DNA from: Pomacea canaliculata
Taxonomy: Eukaryota; Mollusca; Gastropoda; Architaenioglossa; Ampullariidae
NCBI RefSeq assembly: GCF_003073045.1
Contig: NC_037599.1
Span: 5,530,247 to 5,594,246 of the forward strand
Direction: 5' to 3'
Length of the DNA: 64,000 nt
Shown here: piece by piece, positions 1-12,120 of the stretch
Numbering within the stretch: the stretch's first letter is position 1
How the letters are laid out: every line of letters begins with the position of its first letter
Notes under the pieces: generated by a model
The model's database searches: none
What the model saw: the letters and a program-made list of their open reading frames with translations, nothing else
What the model was told of the DNA's origin: nothing
Position numbers and translations under genes: made by a program

Positions 1-62
1 CCGTATTTCACCGGATATTGCTGGATATTACTGTTTCAAGTGTTGCTGTCTATTTTCAGATC

Positions 63-2178
63 ATGAGTCACGTGATTGCTGCTTCTGTTTTGCTTTCATT
101 TGCTTCTACACAAGCAGTCTTCGCCTTGCTCGCGGCTAAGACTTACGAGAAAGCTAGCGAGCAGTCGTTGACTGAACCGGAAATGACGTTATCAACACAG
201 TCCGTCATCCATTGCGCCTTCACGTGTAGGCAATACTCACACTGCACAGTGTTTGCTTACGACCATCAGCTTTCATTGTGTTTACTCCGCTCATCCATGT
301 CGGCGACGACAGGTGCTGCTAACATCAGTACAGACAACCCACTGTCGGTGTACAAAGACGCTGGTGAGTTATGTCCCTTTACTAGTGAGTACCGTTCACA
401 TGTCCGAGCTTGTATTTTTTGTGTACTTTTATTTCTCCACTCCATAAAATCCGAAAGTTTAAACCGTTTTGTCTGTTATTGTCGTCAACTAAACAAATTT
501 CTTATCTTGTCGTCATCTGCACAGATCGCCATTGTCCGGACGACTCACTTAACATAAGTCACGGGTCAGTGACCATACAACGGTCTCTGTGGTCAGTGGA
601 AGGAAACGTCACCTGTGACGACGACTACTTGCTTCTTCAAACTGTGACGTCAGCTGTGACGTGTTTGGATGATGGAAACTGGACGTCGATCAACGCCCAG
701 TGCGTGAAGAGGGTGTGGAGATACCCCGAGGTAGGAGACTCAATTTTACTTGAAAAAAATACAAAGGAACGAATTTTAGCTCTCGTAACAAAGGGAAGAC
801 ATACACATTGGTCATAATGTGATGACATTGTTGTATTTTCCTATTGATATCTGTGATTTGTTATTAATTGATGTGGCTGAGAAACTATACAGTATTTCTC
901 TAAGAAAAATCCACTAAATTTGTTGACAAACTGTCCCAGTAAATAAAGATATATCAGTCATACACAAAGTGCTGCGTGTGTTCAACGATTCACCTGCACT
1001 ACCTTTGTAAAGTAGCAGCTGAGATATTTTGTGAATCTCTAGAGGTTCTTGCTAATCAATATAACGAAATATACGAAAACCTTAAGACATAGGTAAGTGT
1101 GATTAAATAAACCAAAATGTACTTAAAATATTATAATATACAGACAAGTGTGACAGACATTACAGTGACAAAATAATGTCTCCAATTGAAAACAGTTCTG
1201 CTTTAGACTTCATGCAAAAAACAAGGATGGAAAATATTTTAACCACAGAATACTAGAATTTTTCTATTTCTCAACAGACAGATCGACTGATTTCAAGCTC
1301 TATCGCTTTTCCCATACCTGGGACAGTGACCGAGGGGTGGTCTGTGTGTGTGAATGGAGTTCCTACTATCAACACCAGGTGAGCTGTAAAATAGGTCTCA
1401 CCTTTTTAAAACTTAGTGAAATACACAAATACACGGAATCACTGATGTTTGTCTTCTATTGTTTATTTCTCATCGTTTGCAACGCGTGATTGAATTTCTA
1501 TTTGAAAAAAAATTATTCGTGTGAGTGGGTGAGTATTTAAAAAAATAGCCGTTGTTTCCAAAATCAGAAGTGAAAAATAACATCTCAAATTGACTGGCTT
1601 GTCTCCTTTAAACAGAACAATAATCGAGATTTTTAGCGGCTCCAGCAGTAACCTTCCAGTCCACACAAGCTGGCGATTTGCGGGTTTCTTGGCAGTGAAT
1701 GACATGGTCAGGGGCTCATGGGGAACAGAGGAGAATGTAAGGAACCCGCCATTCCCCTTGCTGGTCGGAAAACCGTTTTTCTTAAGGATGACAGCGAGAA
1801 ATTCTACCATTGATGTGAGAGACTTTACAATATTCTTCTATAAAGGTGTTGTAGTTTATTATCTTTAAACAATTTAGCAGCTAACGTAAGAAAGAAATTG
1901 GTTTTTTATGTCAACCATATTAAAACATATTAACCACAGTGTCTGCAGTTAGAACGGCTACGAGCAGACAGAACAGTCTGTCATTTATATTATCTTCCAT
2001 TGAATTTACCATCTATTTTCAGCATTGTCCTATGAACAATTTGGTTTTCTTACAGATCTACATGGACAATGTCTTCTTCAACAGACACTATCTGAAATTT
2101 CCTCCCTCGTCGTTCTCTCACATCAACATCTACGGAGACGTCAACGTGACGAAAGTCGAGACGTGGTGCAAAGAGTGA
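63..2178 (+). CDS. Secreted PAN-sushi-galectin lectin, gene 1 (intact)
   Basis: Five exons: 63-363, 525-730, 1278-1378, 1616-1814 and 2056-2178, all with GT-AG borders, joining to an uninterrupted 309-residue protein. Residues 1 to about 22 form a hydrophobic signal peptide. Exon 1 carries a PAN/apple core (C-x3-C-x5-C-x11-C). Exon 2 (residues 101-169) is a four-cysteine sushi domain with NVTC, AVTC and GNW motifs. Exons 3-5 (170-309) form a galectin fold: PIPGTV start, H-T-S-W-R strand, WGTEE, NPPFPLLVGKPFFLRM and a final GDVNVTKVETWCKE. Three NxS/T sites are visible in the sushi exon. Secretion and glycan binding are inferred from the domains. The start is the first ATG of the hydrophobic leader and is preceded by a tttcagatc motif conserved in every copy. 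The upstream promoter lies outside the window. Confidence 0.88.
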
Positions 2179-2192
2179 CTGAGGACAGCTCT

Positions 2193-2208
2193 GTGTACAG
2201 CTGTACAC
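2193..2208 (+). repeat. 16-bp perfect palindrome in the 3' UTR of lectin gene 1
   Basis: GTGTACAGCTGTACAC begins 15 bases after the stop codon. The same perfect palindrome follows gene 2 (9285-9300) and gene 4 (24670-24685). Gene 3 has one mismatch (18037-18052). Function unknown. Confidence 0.7.
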
Positions 2209-2873
2209 TATGTTTAGTAGATTAAATACTTCTACGATTAGTTGATAGTATCTTATTACAAAAAATAGCATGCTATTATATTCAGCCTTAGCAAACACTC
2301 ATCTGCACAACTACTATGCGTCTTTTAAATTGTAAATTTTAATGTGTAGAAAAGTGATATTGTATACATTCTTACATTTCAGAGTACATTTTTATGTCAA
2401 GATCTTTTGAGGCAGAAGAAAATTTGATTGATAGCTCGTGTACACACAAGCAAAGGAACAAAATATTTCTCTGCTATCTGCTAATATCAGAGATGCACAA
2501 TATATAGATATGTCTGTGCACGCGCGCACGAATCCTCTCTAGCATGCGAAGTGTATGACGAAAACAAAGATAAATATCTTATTTCATTTGTCAAGAAATG
2601 CTCAGTTCAATATTATCACATTCAAAATATGATTTCTTGTAAACGTACTCAACGATCCCGACACTTCTGCCATCGTAGGTAACATTGAAATCGTCAACCT
2701 CCGAGGTTTTTAGACTCACTGGCAGGTGTGTGGATAGTTGTTACTGTCAAAGAGGTGGCCTTGTCGACCTGCTTTAGTCTTTGGTAACAAGACAAATCAC
2801 ACAGGGCCCTGTCAAGGTTTTAGAAGATGAAGAAGGATTTGAGTGATTATTTTCAGCCTTTTTCTGTTATCTC

Positions 2874-3229
2874 CAGTGTTGTCCATAGGAATGGGAATCC
2901 CATGGGAAACGTCCCATGGGATGGGATGGGATGGGACAGCACACATTTGCATTTCCCATGGTAGTCGATACTTGATATTGCAAAATAAATTTACTGTTAT
3001 TTCATTCATCAAGGATTTAAATCTTTCCTCTGAATCATCTATTGTATGTGAAGTAGCAGGAATTATAGAACAAAAGCCGAAAAGTGGTTTTCAGTGTTGT
3101 CCATAGGATTGTTAATACCATGGGAATCCCATGGGAAACATCCCGTGGGATGGGACGGGATGGGACAGGCATAAATTGCCATGGGATGGGATGGGACGGG
3201 ATAGAAAAAATGTCCCATGGACAACCCTG
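2874..3229. mobile_element. hAT-like non-autonomous element with CCCATGGG repeats
   Basis: The element starts CAGTGTTGTCCAT and ends ATGGACAACCCTG, which are near-inverted termini. It is flanked by the 8-bp duplication GTTATCTC (2866-2873 and 3230-3237). The interior is rich in CCATGGGA and GGGAT repeats. It contains a second internal copy of the left end at 3092, so it may be composite. No transposase is present. The paralogous spacer after gene 2 has the unoccupied site GTTATTTC at 9566-9573. Confidence 0.8.
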
Positions 3230-4734
3230 GTTATCTCACAGCCTACGATGAGTCTTTCTGTTTTTTATTTTTTTTTTTTTTGACAAAAATATAAACTTTC
3301 TTGCATTATTCCTGTGATGATATATTAGAGCTGGAGGTTTACAATGTTTTGCAAGACTAGAATGTCACTGAAGCAGTTCTCACTATTTCTGCGATTCCAC
3401 TCTAGCTGACCATGAGCCATTATTTCCATCTGTAAGCCATACTGAGCACGGGAATCCCATTCTCACAGCCTTCCAGACAGACTATGCAAAGAACAATTCA
3501 GACTAACAGGCGGTTCTATTGTTCATTTTATCATGTTAAAATTTGATAGCTAAAGCTTTTTGTGAAATCTAAAACACACTGCTGTGCACTGTCGAGGGGT
3601 AATGAACAAAACTGTTTGTGTCCAGCATGGAAACCCCACTGATACTTTGAAGGATTTATTTACATCGTCCTTGTCGAATGTCTGTTTCCATACCATTGTT
3701 GGATTGCTTCTTTCTGGGCATCTATTTACTCAGAAAGCTTCAGAGTTGGATCGAGTAACAACAAGAACTAAACAATAGGTTTGTAGCATTCAAAATGTTG
3801 AGAGTTTAAAATGTATTCACAAAAAGTTTACTGTTTTGGTTATACAAGTGGCGGGTCATTGGTCTCTGTCATCTCCCAGCCTTCATCCTTTGTCCGCTGG
3901 AACTACTGTGTAGCCGACAGACATTGGGTTGTCACCTTCAACTTTCTCCAAGCCTACAGTTCCCCCTGTTGTTTACCAAAATCTCTCGATGATCTCCTCT
4001 TATGTCAATGGTGGACTTCAGGTAGTTGTTTTATGTCATGTACTTTGAAGTTTTATATCTATTTTGTACTTACTTAACTTTTCACATTTGATCAACTAGC
4101 ACGTTTACAATGTATCTGTCTTTGCGAAGGAAGAAGTGATATCCCCAAGCTATACAGATCAGCAAGGAGATTTCTTGGCTTATTTTTGCCCTTTAACTTT
4201 TAACTTAAGATGAATTCAATACACTGGTTTTTATTTAAGCATTGGTCGGTAACCTTTGGTCATAGCAGTTAAATTTACTTTCATACATTTAGTAGTATTG
4301 ATAGATTGGGTCTCGAATTTACACAGATTCTTCAGACAATGCCAACAGATTTGAACACTTCAAGTAGTTCGTTTTGTCAACAATATTCATTTAATTAAGA
4401 AAGATATTTTATTCGTGAACTTTGTAAACATGTTTAGTCTTACATATGTCTATTATATGATCTTTCTCACCAACAGACTATAACTCTAGAAACACATAAA
4501 TCTCTTACTGGACAAAAGTGGAATATGTATTGGCACAAGACTATGCCCATGAAATAAACACTAGTGTCCTGCATCGGATACGCAAGGAAATCACGAAGTC
4601 ATGAAAATTAAAAGCAATAGTTTAAGCTGACGAATCTATGTTGCGAAATAATACAACAAAAAGAGATAATATTACAACGCTCGTTAATCTTACACATATT
4701 GTTTAACACAAACACTTACACGTGCACACACTCT

Positions 4735-4803
4735 CTTCCACACACACATATATATATATACACACAAACACACGCGTACACACACACACACACATACACA
4801 CCT
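4735..4803. repeat. AC/AT dinucleotide microsatellite
   Basis: Alternating CA and TA tracts in the spacer after gene 1. Paralogous tracts are at about 11220-11330 and 18990-19110, each of different length and composition. Confidence 0.85.
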
Positions 4804-5356
4804 GCTTCTCATTCTCCTTCTCACACACCTTCCCTCACACCTACACACGGACCAACACTCATTACACGATCTAAGATCAACAACTGGCTTGTTCATGCCT
4901 AAGACTAACATTTAATAGCAGAAAAACATGTTTTGCAAGAGGAAAGCACCGTGTCAACACCAAGTGTTTTATACAAATAAATATTAAAAAATTGCTTACA
5001 CCGACTTTTTGTAATGTGAGAGAACTGATATTGAGTGTTAGGTAACGACTTGTAAATATAGAACAATCCATTTCACAACATTTTTATGCATGAAGTCCGT
5101 TTAGCTGACGAGAAAAGTTGATAATTTTTATATTTATAAATAACAACAACAAATTAAAATCAAAATATTAAATTTATTGAGAACAATTCATAAGTACAAA
5201 ACAATATATATATATATAAATCTTTTTCTGATTTTTACATTTTGTTAATTATAGATATATCATATCCATGTTTGTAGTACCGTGTACAAACACACTTAGA
5301 TCGCTGTAAAAACTGTTGAAACTAAAACAAGTTCCTGTTTCCGAATATCCACTGGT

Positions 5357-5440
5357 CTACTCAGTTCCACTCAGATGCTTGATTCTGCCTGCGTGCAGTG
5401 CCAACAGGACAACAATAGCCAGGGTAGTTACAGCTGGACC
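5357..5440 (-). pseudogene. Candidate transmembrane-segment exon on the minus strand (unit 1)
   Basis: The minus strand reads GPAVTTLAIVVLLALHAG then RIKHLSGTE and a stop, a hydrophobic segment with a basic tail. The segment recurs after gene 2 (from 14132), gene 3 (20858-20793) and gene 4 (26038-25982). Many differences between copies fall at third positions of this frame (GCA/GCG/GCT, ACC/ACA). The acceptor is poor, so it may be a relic. The plus strand over the same bases can also be read as an Ig-like C...W stretch. Confidence 0.35.
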
Positions 5441-5718
5441 TTGAGTGAGTTTGTAATGCGATATAAGCATTTATTGTTGTTATCAATTATCAGTTTATAG
5501 CTGCAAATGCATCTGTGAGTAGTTGGAATCAGTTCACAGGTATGCAAACTTGTTAACTACTGTTTTCGATGTTATATTGTGTCGTATTTTATCGTATTGT
5601 ATTGCTGGATTGAAAGCCTTCATTGAAGACTAAGTGGTGGACCTTGGCTATTGCAGCACTCGATTCACATTAGCTGGATGGTGAAACAACTGTGCGAGTG
5701 TTCCTTTGTTATTTACAG

Positions 5719-6110
5719 TTGTGCTGGCATTATAAACATTACACCAGTCAATGTTATTTTGAACTCACCACCATCACCCACACCCTCATCCTCGCTGTCC
5801 TCGCAGATAAACACAGGTGATAAAACGCATCAGACCATTAGTAAGAACTCCTTTAAGCTGGAGTACACATCGTGGTTTTATTCTATCTCAAACAAGTAAG
5901 TAAAACTTTGTTGATAAAAACTTCAATGTAAAGAGCAACTAGAGAAAGGAAACAGTTCCTATGTTTTCACTTTTCTACGTTTATTAGAATAAAAAGGTTT
6001 CAAAGTAGACACAAATGTGTAAACTTTTCTTTTCTGCCTCCAGCCATCCGCAAAGTAACTTTTGTATCCACATCCTACAATTTAAAGTCACAGCAATTCA
6101 CTTCCTATTT
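5719..6110 (+). pseudogene. Possible Ig-like exon pair, decayed, after lectin gene 1
   Basis: A pyrimidine-rich acceptor (TTATTTACAG) opens a frame reading AGIINITPVNVILNSPPSP, a Ser/Pro/Thr stretch, then SFKLEYTSWFYSISN. This ends at a strong AA|GTAAGT donor (5895). A second acceptor (GCCTCCAG, 6043) is followed by HPQSNFCIHILQFKV and a stop. The same exon pair and splice sites recur after gene 2 (donor 14578, acceptor 14725) and gene 3 (donor 21306, acceptor 21438), where frames are broken. After gene 3 the reading is SFKLECTSWF, with a Cys. The Ig-like label rests only on the C/W spacing pattern. The opposite strand is also partly open here. Confidence 0.35.
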
Positions 6111-6975
6111 TTGTAATTAATTCTCGTTCCTCTCTAATATAAATGTATGACCGATGTAAGGAAACAGCTTTAAAAATTACAGTGTTACAACCACAATCAT
6201 GCATGTTTTGGTAAGGTTTTGATATCTTTTCCAAAGAAAAATAATGCTGATATAAATAGGTAATATTTGTGAATCGAATTCAGTATTACGTAGGCATACA
6301 TTGTAACCATACCTAAACTTCTGTTTCTGAGCCATGGCAGTGAACGGGGCAGTGGAGCAGATCAACCGGACAAACCAAAATCAGAAATAGCAATTTGAAA
6401 CAAACAAAAATTACTATACACTCTGTAGTTTACGGAAGCCATTATTCACAGAAAAACTAAGAAATAAAAACACAGAATCCGCAACACTTTGTCACATCAT
6501 GCCGACTATGGGTCGAGTTCATGAAGCGCCATCTCGGGAAAGTGAAGGTCCTGTATCTTGTCTTGTATTTTTAGATGTAGGTCTTGATTTACCTCTGGAA
6601 CGACAGTTATAAATCAATGCCAATCATTAGCCTAGAAACAGAAATAAAGCAATATCAATGTGGTCTGGACACTGTCCTAATCTCGGAGACCAGACGTTTG
6701 TGATTAATTAATAACTTACCAGTTTCGCCCTGATGATAACGACACACATTCCATGATACATATGGCACAGCCTGTCTTCATTGACACTCATTTTTCACAC
6801 ATCAGTAAATCCAAGCACAATCTAAATTGTCGCTCCTGGTGATAACACAAGAGATAATTTTATACATATAAACGAAAAGATACTAATCGCTGATTGATTC
6901 AGGTTGAGGGTTTCTCACCGATGGCGTGTACATAGTAGATAGTATGTACATAGTACATAGTCGCTAAAGGGCGTT

Positions 6976-7009
6976 TATAATTTAATTGATACTAATGCTA
7001 CATATCTTA
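6976..7009 (+). promoter_or_regulatory. Core promoter of lectin gene 2 (TATAA plus Inr-like)
   Basis: TATAA at 6976-6980 and an Inr-like CTTAGTCGTT with its A at 7009 are 33 bases apart, as in genes 3 and 4. The predicted 5' UTR is 60 bases. A conserved block reading ACTAATCGCTGATTG sits about 90 bases upstream of the TATA box. Confidence 0.6.
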
Positions 7010-7068
7010 GTCGTTATCGAGATGTAACCGAATTTTGCTGTTTCAGTTTTATTGTCTGTTTTCAGATC

Positions 7069-9270
7069 ATGAGTCACATGACAGCCATGGTTGCTGCTTT
7101 TGTTTTGTTTTTCTTTGCTACCATGACAACACATGCAGTCGTCGCGATGATCGCCGTTAAAACTTACCAGAAAGCTAACGAGCAGTCGTTGACTGAACAG
7201 GAAATGACGCTATCAACAAGGTCCGTGATCCATTGCGCCTTCAAGTGTAGGCAATACTCACACTGCACAGTGTTTGCTTACGACCATCAGCTTTCATTGT
7301 GTTTACTCCGCTCATCCATGTCGGCGACGACAGGTTCTGCTAACATCAGTACAGACAACCCACTGTCGGTGTACAAAGACGCTGGTGAGTTGTGTCCCTT
7401 TACTAGTGAGTACCGTTCACATGTCCGACAATGTAGTTGGTTGGTGTTCATGTGTTACTCGCCTCCGTAAAATCTGAAAGTTGAAACCTTATTGCGTGTT
7501 ATTGTCCTCAAGCAAATTTCTTACCTGGTCATCATCTGCACAGATCGTCGTTGTCCGGACGACTCACTTAACATAAGTCACGGGTCAGTGACCATACAAC
7601 GGTCTCTGTGGTCAGTGGAAGGAAACGTCACCTGTGACGACGACTACTTGCTCCTTCAAACTGTGACGTCAGCGGTGACGTGTTTGGATGATGGAAGCTG
7701 GACGTCGATCAACGCTCAGTGCCTGAAGAGGGTGTGGAGGTACCCCGAGGTAAAAAAACCAACACTCTAGAGACAAAAGGAAGACAGACACAAAACCCAA
7801 ACACTTATTGGTGGTAATGTGATGACATTGTTCTATAATAGTTTTACTTATTGACATCTGTGATTTGTTATTCATTAATGTGTCCGAGAAAGATCCCCCA
7901 TGTTTCCTGACACACTGTCCCAGTAAATAAAGAGATATTAGACATACATATAGTGCTGCGTGTCTTCAACGATGCACCTGTACTGCCTTTGTAAAGTAGC
8001 AACTGAGATATTTTGTGAATCTTTCTTAACCATAGTGGATGATTTTTAAACCTAGGGGTTAGTGGCCCAAAGTCTCTTTCACTTATTTGTGATACAAAAT
8101 GTATAACAAACTGGTAGTGCAAAGCAGTGTTAAGAGCTATGCCGTCATTAATATAATAAAATACACGCAAACTTTATCACAAATACTTAAGTGGGCTTAA
8201 AGCTAAATTTACTTAAAATAGCATAATACACTGACAAGTGTGACTGAATTTATGGCTTACAGACAGACATTACAGTGATAGAATAGTGTCTCCAGTTGAA
8301 AACAGTTCTGCTTTGGACTTCACTCAAAAACAAGGATGGAAAATATTTTAACCACAGAATACTAGAATGTTCTATTTCTCAACAGACAGATCGACTAAGT
8401 CCAGACTCTTTCATTTTTCCCATACCTGGGACAGTGATCGAGGGGTGGTCTGTGTGTGTGAATGGAGTTCCTACTATCAACACCAGGTGAGCAGTAAAAT
8501 AAGTCTCACCTTTGTAAAACTTAGTGAAATACACAAATACTCGGAATTACTGATGTTTGTCTTCTAAAGTTTATTTCTCATTGCTTGCAATGCGTGCGAC
8601 AATTCATATTTAAAAAAAAATAATTCGTGTGTGCGTGTGTGTGGGTGAGTATTTAAAAAATAGCCTTTTTTCTAAAATCAGAAGTGAAAAATATCATCTC
8701 TAAATGACTGGCTTGTCTCCTTTAAACAGAACAGCAGCCGAGATTTTTAGCGGTTCCAACATTAGCCGTCCAGTCCACACAAGCTGGCGATTTGCTGGTT
8801 ACGTGGACGTCAATGACATGGTCAGGGCTTATGGGGAACAGAGACGTTTGTGATGAACCCGCCATTCCCCTTGCTGGTCGGAAAACCGTTTTTCTTAAGG
8901 ATGGCAGTGAGAAACTCCACCATTATTGATGTGAGACCCTTTAGATTATTGTTATATAAAGGTGTTGTAGTTCAGTATCTTTAAACAACTCATAAAAACA
9001 CCTCACCAGGTCCACAAATCACAGTGTCTCTGCAGTTAGAACGGCTTCGAGCAAGCAGACAGAACAGTCTGTCCTTTATATTATCTTCGTTTAAATGCGC
9101 GATCTTTGTTAAACAAATATACTGTAAACAATTTGTTTTCCTTACAGATCTACATGAACGATGTCTTCTTCAACAGTCATTATCTCAAACTTCCTCTCTC
9201 GTCGTTCTCTCACATCAACATATACGGAGATGTCAACGTGACGAAAGTCGAAACGTGGTGCAAAGAGTGA
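7069..9270 (+). pseudogene. PAN-sushi-galectin lectin, gene 2 (one-base frameshift in exon 4)
   Basis: Exons are 7069-7384, 7544-7749, 8386-8486, 8730-8930 and 9148-9270, with the same phases as gene 1. Signal peptide, PAN and sushi exons are open. In exon 4 a G-run at about 8824-8827 is one base shorter than in the paralogues (AGGGCT where AGGGGCT is expected). The frame shifts and stops at 8851-8853, removing the second half of the galectin domain. Past the lesion the original frame is again open through the rest of exon 4 and all of exon 5, which ends in the usual TWCKE. This is either a very recent pseudogene or a homopolymer error in the assembly. Exon 4 carries the SNISRPV variant shared with gene 4. 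The exon 2 donor is GTAAAA rather than GTAGGA. Confidence 0.82.
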
Positions 9271-10170
9271 CTGAGGACAGCTCTGTGTACAGCTGTACAC
9301 TATGTTTAGTAGACGAAATTCTTCTGCGATTAGTTAATAATATCTTATTACAAAAAATGAGTATACTATTATATCTTAGCAAACCCTCTTCTGCACAATT
9401 ACGATCGCGATACTTGTGCTATCTTAGGGAACATTCAAATCGTCGGCCTCCAAGGTTTTCAGACTCAATGACTGGTGTATGTTCTTACAAATCTTACTGT
9501 CAAAGAAATAGCATTCCCAACGTGCTTTAAGAAGAAGGATTTGGGTTTTTTTTCAGCCTGTTTCTGTTATTTCACAGCCTACGATGAGTGGCAGTGTGTT
9601 TTTATGACAAATATAAACTCACTTGCATTATTCCTGTGACGATATATTTGAGCAGGAGGTTTACAAAAACAAATGTTTTGGAAGACTAGAATGCACTGGA
9701 ACAGTTTTCACACCACTTTTCTATGATTCTACTCTAGCTGACCATGAGCCATTATTTCCATCTGTAAGCCATACAGAGGGAGGGAATACCATTCCCACTG
9801 CCTTCCAGACGGACTTCAACAGAGCCATTCAGACCAGCAGGCGGTTCTATTGTTTATTTTATCATGTTAAAATTTGATACCAGAAGCTTTGTGTGAAATC
9901 TAAAACACCATGTTGTGAACTGTCGATGGGTAATCAACAAACCTTTATGCGTCCAGCATGTAAACACCACTGATACTTTTAAAGATTCATTTACATCGTC
10001 CTTGTCCAATGTCTGTTTCCATACCATTGTTGGATTGCTTCTTGCTGGGCATCTATTCAGTCAGCAAGCTTCAGAGTTGGATCGAGTAACAACAAGAACT
10101 AAAGAATAGGTTTGTAGTATTCCAAATGTTGAGAATTTAAAATGTATTCACAAAAAGTGTACTGTTTTGG

Positions 10171-10290
10171 TTATACAAGTGACAGGTCATTGGTCTCTGT
10201 CATCTCCCAGCCTTTGTCAACTGGAACTACTGTGTAGCCGACAGACATTGGGTTGTCACCTTCAACTTTCTCCAAGTCTACAGTTCCCAT
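10171..10290 (-). pseudogene. Candidate C-terminal tail exon on the minus strand (unit 2)
   Basis: The minus strand is open for 39 codons: MGTVDLEKVEGDNPMS, then VGYTVVPVDKGWEMTE and TNDLSLV followed by a stop. It is acidic, and the ending resembles a PDZ-binding tail. The copy after gene 1 (3840-3972) keeps an acceptor (AACAACAG) but has a 7-base insertion that breaks the frame. The copy here has lost that acceptor. It lies downstream, on the same strand, of the transmembrane-segment exon, which is the order expected for one type I membrane protein. Confidence 0.35.
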
Positions 10291-11999
10291 TATTGTTTAC
10301 CAAAATCTCTCGATGATCTCCTCTTATGTCAATGATGGACTACAGGCAGTTGCTTTATGTCATGTACTTTAAAGTTTTATATCTATTTTCTACTTACTTC
10401 ACTTTTCACATTTGATCAACTAGCACGTTTACAATGTATCTGTCTTTGCGAAGGAAGTGATAACCCAAGCTACACAGATCAGCAAGGAGATTTCTTGGCT
10501 TATTTTTGCATTTTACCTTTGAATTAAAGATTAATTTAATACACAGGTTTTTATTGAAGCATAGGTCGGTAACCTTTGGTTATAGCGGTTAAATTTACTT
10601 CATACATTTAGTAGTATTGATAGATTGGGTCTCAAATTTACACAGATTCTTCAGACAATGCCAACATATTTGAACACTTCAAGTAGTTTATTTTGTCAAC
10701 AATATTCATTTAATTAATAAAGAAATTTTTTTCGAGAAATTTGTAAACATGTTTAGTTTTACATATGTCTATTATATCATCTTTCTCATCAACACACAAT
10801 AACTCTAGAAACACATAAAAACTCTTACTGGACAAAAGTGGAATATGTATTGGCACAAGACCATGCCATGAAATCACCATTAGTGTCCTGCATAAGATGA
10901 GTAAGGAAATCACGAAGTCATGAAAATTAAAAGCAATAGTTTAATTTCACGAATCTATGTTGCGAAATATTATAAAAAAACAGTTGCCATCAAACAACTC
11001 AAAAATCAGATAATATTACAAGGCTATATAACGTCAAACATATTCTTTAACATCTGTACTTGAAGCTGAGAAAGGGAGAGGTGCCACAGAACTGGAAGCA
11101 TGGATGATCCGAAAAAAAAAAGAAAACAGTTGAAAACTGTTGACTAGTGAGTTCTTCCTGTGATGGTGCTGCTCCCTAGTTTGGCAGCCTGTCCTCTTCT
11201 TCATTATAACGGTTCCTCAAACACAGATTCTCTCAAACACACACTCAAACACACATGCACACACTCGCTTACACACGCACCCGCACACAAACATACAAAC
11301 GCTCGCGCATACACACACATACACACAACTGCTTCTCATTCTCTTTTTAACCATCTTCCTTCACAGCTACACACGACCAACACTCATTACACGATCTAAG
11401 ATCAACAACTGGCTTGTTCATGCCTAAGAGTAACATTTAATAGCAGAAAAACATGTTTTGTTGTAATGTGAGAGAACTGATATTGAGTGTTAGGTAACGA
11501 CTTGTAAATATAGAACAATCCATTTCACATCATCTTTATGCATGAAGTCCACTTAGCTGATGTGAAAAATTTATAAATTTTATAATTATACTCATCAAAA
11601 AATTATAGTCATTGTATTAAATTTATTACAATACATTAGTCCCAACAAAATGTATATATATATATCTTTTTCTGATGTTTACATTTTTCTTAATTATAGA
11701 TATACCATATCCATGTTTGTAGTACAGTGTACAAACCCGCTAACACAATTAAAATATGTTCAGCATCTACTTGTCACATTGTTGCTTATGTTGCATGTTA
11801 ACATCAAATACACTAGAATGATTAATATATGTCATAAGGCACATTGTTTTTAGAAACATCTCGAAAATTCATGGTTGTTTGATTGTTAGAAAGCACTGAC
11901 AATTTTTACTGTTTTCGTATCGTGCACAGATTTTACTGTTTATTTTGTTCTTACTGTAGTATAGTGGTAGTGCGTACTTTCCTCCTCCTCCTCCTCATA

Positions 12000-12120
<121 letters not shown>

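Larger units (their letters stand above)
2209..6975. other. Spacer between lectin genes 1 and 2
   Basis: It holds one hAT-like element, a CA/TA microsatellite, the tail and transmembrane-segment relics on the minus strand, and the Ig-like exon relics on the plus strand. The sequence is paralogous to the spacers after genes 2 and 3. About 2.2 kb found after gene 2 (roughly 11730-13955) is absent here. No other coding signal was found. Confidence 0.6.
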
